Of a stretch of DNA of 64,000 nucleotides, positions 60,919-64,000 are shown piece by piece. Location of the stretch: NCBI RefSeq assembly GCF_052161615.1, contig NZ_CP197417.1:1798001-1862000 (forward strand), in the 5' to 3' direction. Numbering within the stretch: the first letter of the stretch is position 1; every line of letters begins with the position of its first letter. The position numbers were made by a program, and so were the translations under genes. The stretch comes from Aeoliella sp052161615 (lineage in GTDB: Bacteria; Planctomycetota; Planctomycetia; Pirellulales; Lacipirellulaceae). The notes under the pieces were generated by a model. It had not been told where the DNA came from. It ran no database searches and saw only the letters and a list, made by a program, of their open reading frames with translations.

Positions 60919-61286
60919 AATGCACGTTCTCGGGCGGGACTATGGACGAACAGCTGTAACTGCTGGGTCGTTTGAAATCGGATAACGTCCAGTGGCACCA
61001 TGGACGCGGCAGAATATAACGCAGAGCACCAAACTAGCGGAGCTCACGTCGAGTGTGGCAGGATAGCGAGGCATAGAATCGACTGTCGAGGTCTTTGACA
61101 TGCTTGCGTGAGGCTAACGTTCGTAAGGGAACGATGGCCATGACTCCTACCGCCAATGAAGCGATTGGATCGCCTCATCCACCAAGTCAAACTTAGTGAT
61201 GAAGCCGACTCTAATCGAACCGGTGGGTAAGTGTCAACGCCGGCCTAGTTCGGCCGGCGTTGCTAGCTAGGTTGGGTGGTTGACAA
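60919..61286. other. Intergenic region between hydrolase-like gene and mdh
   Basis: This 368-base spacer holds the mdh terminator (61235-61262) and must hold the promoter of the hydrolase-like gene, which I cannot point to. I see no gene in it. Confidence 0.5.
61235..61262 (-). terminator. Terminator-like hairpin after mdh
   Basis: The arms CAACGCCGGCC and GGCCGGCGTTG form a perfect 11-base-pair stem with a 6-base loop, 24 bases past the mdh stop on the minus strand. No T run follows, so termination may need a factor. Confidence 0.65.
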
Positions 61287-62231
61287 TTAAACAAGCTTGG
61301 CCATCGCGGAAACAAGCTCTTTCACCGCATCAACGCTGTTTTTGAAGGCAGCCGATTCGCTGTCGGTGAGCTTCAGCTCGATGATCTTTTCCACGCCCCC
61401 GGTACCAAGAATGACAGGCACACCGACGTAGTAACCACCGACGCCGTATTCCTTATCGCAGTAAGCGGCACAAGGAATAAGACGCTTCTTGTCGCGAATC
61501 ACTGCTTCCACCATTTGTGCTGTTGCGCCGGCTGGAGCGTAATAAGCGCTACCTGTCTTCAACAGGCCCACAATCTCGGCGCCACCCTTACGAGTGCGAT
61601 CGACGATTTCTTCGAGTCGTTCTGGGCTGATAAGCTGGGTGACAGGAATTCCGCCCACGGTGGTGCAGCTTGGTAGGGGCACCATGGTGTCGCCGTGGCC
61701 ACCCATCAGCAGGGCGCTGATGTCTTCGACGCTGACACCGAGCTCCATGGCCAGGAACGTGCGGTACCGTGCGGTGTCGAGCACACCGGCCTGACCAATA
61801 ACGCGGGAAGGGGGAAATCCAGTGACCTGAAGTGCTCGCTGGACCATGGCGTCCAGCGGATTGCTGACGACGATCACCACGGCATCGGGGCTGGTAACTT
61901 TCACCTGCTCGCAGACCGCGGTCATGATCTTTGCGTTGGTTGCTAGCAGATCGTCGCGGCTCATTCCCGGCTTGCGCGGGATGCCAGCGGTGATGACCAC
62001 CACATCGCTACCGGCGGTGTCGGCGTAGTCGTTGGTGCCGACGACGTTGGCGTCGAAACCAAAGATGGGCGATGCTTGCATCAGGTCGAGCGCTTTGCCA
62101 CGCGGCATATCGGCAAAGTCACCTGGAATGTCCAGAAGCACGATATCGCCTAGCTCGGCGGCGGCACACCAATGCGCCGTGGTTGCACCAACATTGCCCG
62201 CTCCAACGATCGAAATCTTCGCTCGACGCAT
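61287..62231 (-). CDS. mdh: Malate dehydrogenase
   Basis: This 314-residue NAD-dependent enzyme of the LDH-like MDH type oxidises malate to oxaloacetate in the citric acid cycle. It carries the NAD loop VGAGNVGATTAHW, the substrate Arg region AGIPRKPGMSRDDLL, VVSNPLDAM and the catalytic His in LMGGHGDTMVPLP. The Arg-Arg-like pattern of malate rather than lactate specificity fits MSR. It is monocistronic and divergent from flhA. Confidence 0.96.
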   Translation of the reverse strand: MRRAKISIVGAGNVGATTAHWCAAAELGDIVLLDIPGDFADMPRGKALDLMQASPIFGFDANVVGTNDYADTAGSDVVVITAGIPRKPGMSRDDLLATNAKIMTAVCEQVKVTSPDAVVIVVSNPLDAMVQRALQVTGFPPSRVIGQAGVLDTARYRTFLAMELGVSVEDISALLMGGHGDTMVPLPSCTTVGGIPVTQLISPERLEEIVDRTRKGGAEIVGLLKTGSAYYAPAGATAQMVEAVIRDKKRLIPCAAYCDKEYGVGGYYVGVPVILGTGGVEKIIELKLTDSESAAFKNSVDAVKELVSAMAKLV

Positions 62232-62515
62232 CTTGCCTACCCTCCAACTGCATGAATTCGCGAATCACCGGCTAGCACTGGTTGCACACCGTCTACTGTT
62301 GAGTATCTGCGCGATGGCTAAGGGCCGCAAGTAGCCTCCATTTTCGCACGGTCCGTGTGCCACATCCGCCCGGCGACTAGTAGGGCACGGCGGTCGAGTT
62401 TGCGGTGAATGCTGCCGATCTGGACAGCCGACGGCGCATCGAGTACCGTCCGCCGCCTGACTCAAACCGGGTTTTTTCATCATTGGTCGGCATTTCAAGC
62501 CACGCTGACGTACGC
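62232..62515. other. Divergent spacer between mdh and flhA
   Basis: This 284-base spacer holds promoters for both genes. I looked for a sigma-54 site before flhA and found only TTGC strings at the wrong distance from GG, so flhA is not evidently under the same control as flgB. Confidence 0.45.
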
Positions 62516-64000
62516 ATGTCCAACGCCACTTCATCCATCTTCGGCTGGCTTCGCCGCGGTCAGGAATTGATCCTGCCGCTGGGCTTCATGGCCAGCGTGC
62601 TGGTGATCCTGGTGCCGTTGCCTCCGGAGCTCTTGGACGTACTACTCGCCACGAATATCACCGTGGCGGTGATCATTCTCCTGACGACCATCTACGTTCG
62701 CACGCCGCTCGAGTTCAGTATTTTTCCTTCGTTGCTTTTGGCGACGACGCTTGCCCGACTGGTGCTAAACGTCGCTACTACGCGGTTGATTCTCACCCGC
62801 GCTGGCACCGACAAACTCGAGGCCGCTGGCAGCGTTATCACGGCATTCGCCGACTTCGTTGCGGGAAATGGCCAGGTGGTCGTTGGTTTGATCATCTTCG
62901 TCATCATCGTGATCATCCAGTTTGTGGTGATTACCAAAGGCGCGACGCGCATTAGCGAAGTGGCCGCGCGGTTTGCCTTGGACGGCATGCCTGGCAAGCA
63001 AATGGCGATTGACGCCGATTTGAACGCTGGCATCATCGACGAGAAGGAAGCCCAACGTCGCCGCGAAGAGGTTACGCAGCAGGCCGACTTCTATGGTGCC
63101 ATGGATGGTGCCAGCAAGTTCGTCCGTGGCGATGCAATTGCCGGTATCATTATTACGCTCATCAATATTATGGGCGGCCTCATCATCGGCATGGCCCAGA
63201 TGGGAATGGACCTCGCCGAAGCCGCGTCGCTGTTTACGCGGCTCACCATTGGCGATGGTTTGGTGAGCCAGGTGCCTGCATTCTTAATTTCGTTGGCGGC
63301 TGGTTTGCTCGTCACGCGGAGCACTGCCAAGTCGAACATGCCGCAGCAGTTCATGGATCAACTGTTCTCGCGGCCACAGGCACTCGTCGTGACGGCTGGG
63401 TTTCTGGGTGTGCTGGTCTTCACGAGCCTGCCAGCGGTGCCGCTGGTGACTCTAGGCGCCGCTTGTCTCGGAATGTCGCGATTGCTCACGAATAAAGAGA
63501 AGGCGAAGCGCGTCGAAGACGCCGCGGCCGATAGAACAGCCGCTGCCCCTCCTAAAGAAGAACGTGTCGAAGATTTTCTGGCCGTTGATCCGATGGAGAT
63601 CGAACTTGGCGTGGGGCTGATTCGACTCGCCGACCCCAATCGTGGCGGCGACCTACTCGACCGGGTGGGGCGTGTGCGAAACAACGTGGCGGCCGAGATT
63701 GGTCTAGTGATGCCCAAAGTCCGCATCCGCGACAATATGCGGTTGGAGCAAAACGAGTATCGTATCAAGATCGCCGACATGCCAATCGAACAAGCCACCG
63801 TCGAGCCTGGTCTACTGCTGGCCATCGATTCGGGAATGACCACTGGCGAGGTGGATGGCATACCGACCAAGGATCCCGCGTTCGGCACGGATGCAAAGTG
63901 GATTCAACCAGGATTGCAGGACCAGGCAGAACTTTACGGTTACACAGTGGTCGAGCCTGCCGCCGTGCTTGCGACGCACCTAACTGAAGTCTGTCGTCGT
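62516..64000 (+). CDS. flhA: Flagellar export gate protein FlhA (N-terminal 495 residues, cut by edge)
   Basis: FlhA forms the nonameric export gate and receives chaperone-bound cargo. The start at 62516 gives a full N-terminus with eight membrane helices in the first 330 residues. The cytoplasmic loop between helices (RISEVAARFALDGMPGKQM, DEKEAQRRREEV) is the conserved FHIPEP region. Then the cytoplasmic domain begins; about 200 residues are missing past the edge. It lies on the opposite strand to the other flagellar genes, with mdh and a hydrolase between. Confidence 0.96.
   Translation, partial: MSNATSSIFGWLRRGQELILPLGFMASVLVILVPLPPELLDVLLATNITVAVIILLTTIYVRTPLEFSIFPSLLLATTLARLVLNVATTRLILTRAGTDKLEAAGSVITAFADFVAGNGQVVVGLIIFVIIVIIQFVVITKGATRISEVAARFALDGMPGKQMAIDADLNAGIIDEKEAQRRREEVTQQADFYGAMDGASKFVRGDAIAGIIITLINIMGGLIIGMAQMGMDLAEAASLFTRLTIGDGLVSQVPAFLISLAAGLLVTRSTAKSNMPQQFMDQLFSRPQALVVTAGFLGVLVFTSLPAVPLVTLGAACLGMSRLLTNKEKAKRVEDAAADRTAAAPPKEERVEDFLAVDPMEIELGVGLIRLADPNRGGDLLDRVGRVRNNVAAEIGLVMPKVRIRDNMRLEQNEYRIKIADMPIEQATVEPGLLLAIDSGMTTGEVDGIPTKDPAFGTDAKWIQPGLQDQAELYGYTVVEPAAVLATHLTEVCRR

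Noticed and set aside
60919..61200. Small gene between hydrolase-like gene and mdh
   Set aside because: Frames are short, with no ribosome binding site and no consistent coding bias.

Overview
The window looks like part of a Planctomycetota chromosome, most likely order Pirellulales. The reasons are a GC-rich sequence, a secreted endonuclease with a dockerin-like repeat and a PEP-CTERM tail, a sulfatase of the planctomycete type, TPR proteins next to ExbB/ExbD, and a flagellar locus with planctomycete-like order. This placement is inference from gene content; no rRNA lies in the window.

Bases 1-13.7k hold mixed housekeeping and secreted genes: the start of a lipoprotein S9 peptidase (minus strand, cut by the edge), a ComEC/Rec2 DNA channel, a fatty acid desaturase, a secreted endonuclease I with two copies of one terminator palindrome around it, an ArsR regulator plus tandem SRPBCC protein with a double operator, a small lipoprotein, a sulfatase, CorA, a PAP2 phosphatase and ribosomal protein L31. 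Bases 13.7k-17.2k hold prfA, a REP-like palindrome, prmC, a DUF4261-like protein and an ankyrin protein. Bases 17.25k-18.26k have no convincing gene and are filled with inverted repeats. Bases 18.2k-27k hold a YhaM-like HD nuclease, an acyltransferase, galE, a Xer-type recombinase, a hypothetical gene, a sulfotransferase and a two-gene membrane unit whose second member has its N-terminus encoded by a palindromic repeat. An ECF sigma factor and a small gene follow.

Bases 28.7k-35k form a plus-strand unit of two TPR proteins, one ExbB/TolQ-type proton channel and two ExbD/TolR proteins, probably an energised envelope system. It converges with the flagellar locus, sharing four bases with the end of flhB.

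Bases 35k-60k (minus strand) are one long flagellar and regulatory run. In transcription order it is: a TPR membrane protein, a FlgN-like protein, a soluble histidine kinase, an NtrC-type sigma-54 activator, then flgB, flgC, fliE, fliF, fliG, fliH, fliI, fliJ, a MotE-like protein, fliK, flgD, flgE, flbD, motA, motB, fliL, fliN, fliO, fliP, fliQ, fliR and flhB. A good sigma-54 promoter lies between the activator and flgB, so the kinase-activator pair probably switches on the operon. The usual fliM between fliL and fliN is missing; FliN instead carries three copies of a FliM-like N-terminal motif. FliG has lost or reversed most of its known torque charges. After a probable dead alpha/beta hydrolase and mdh, flhA starts on the plus strand and runs off the right edge.
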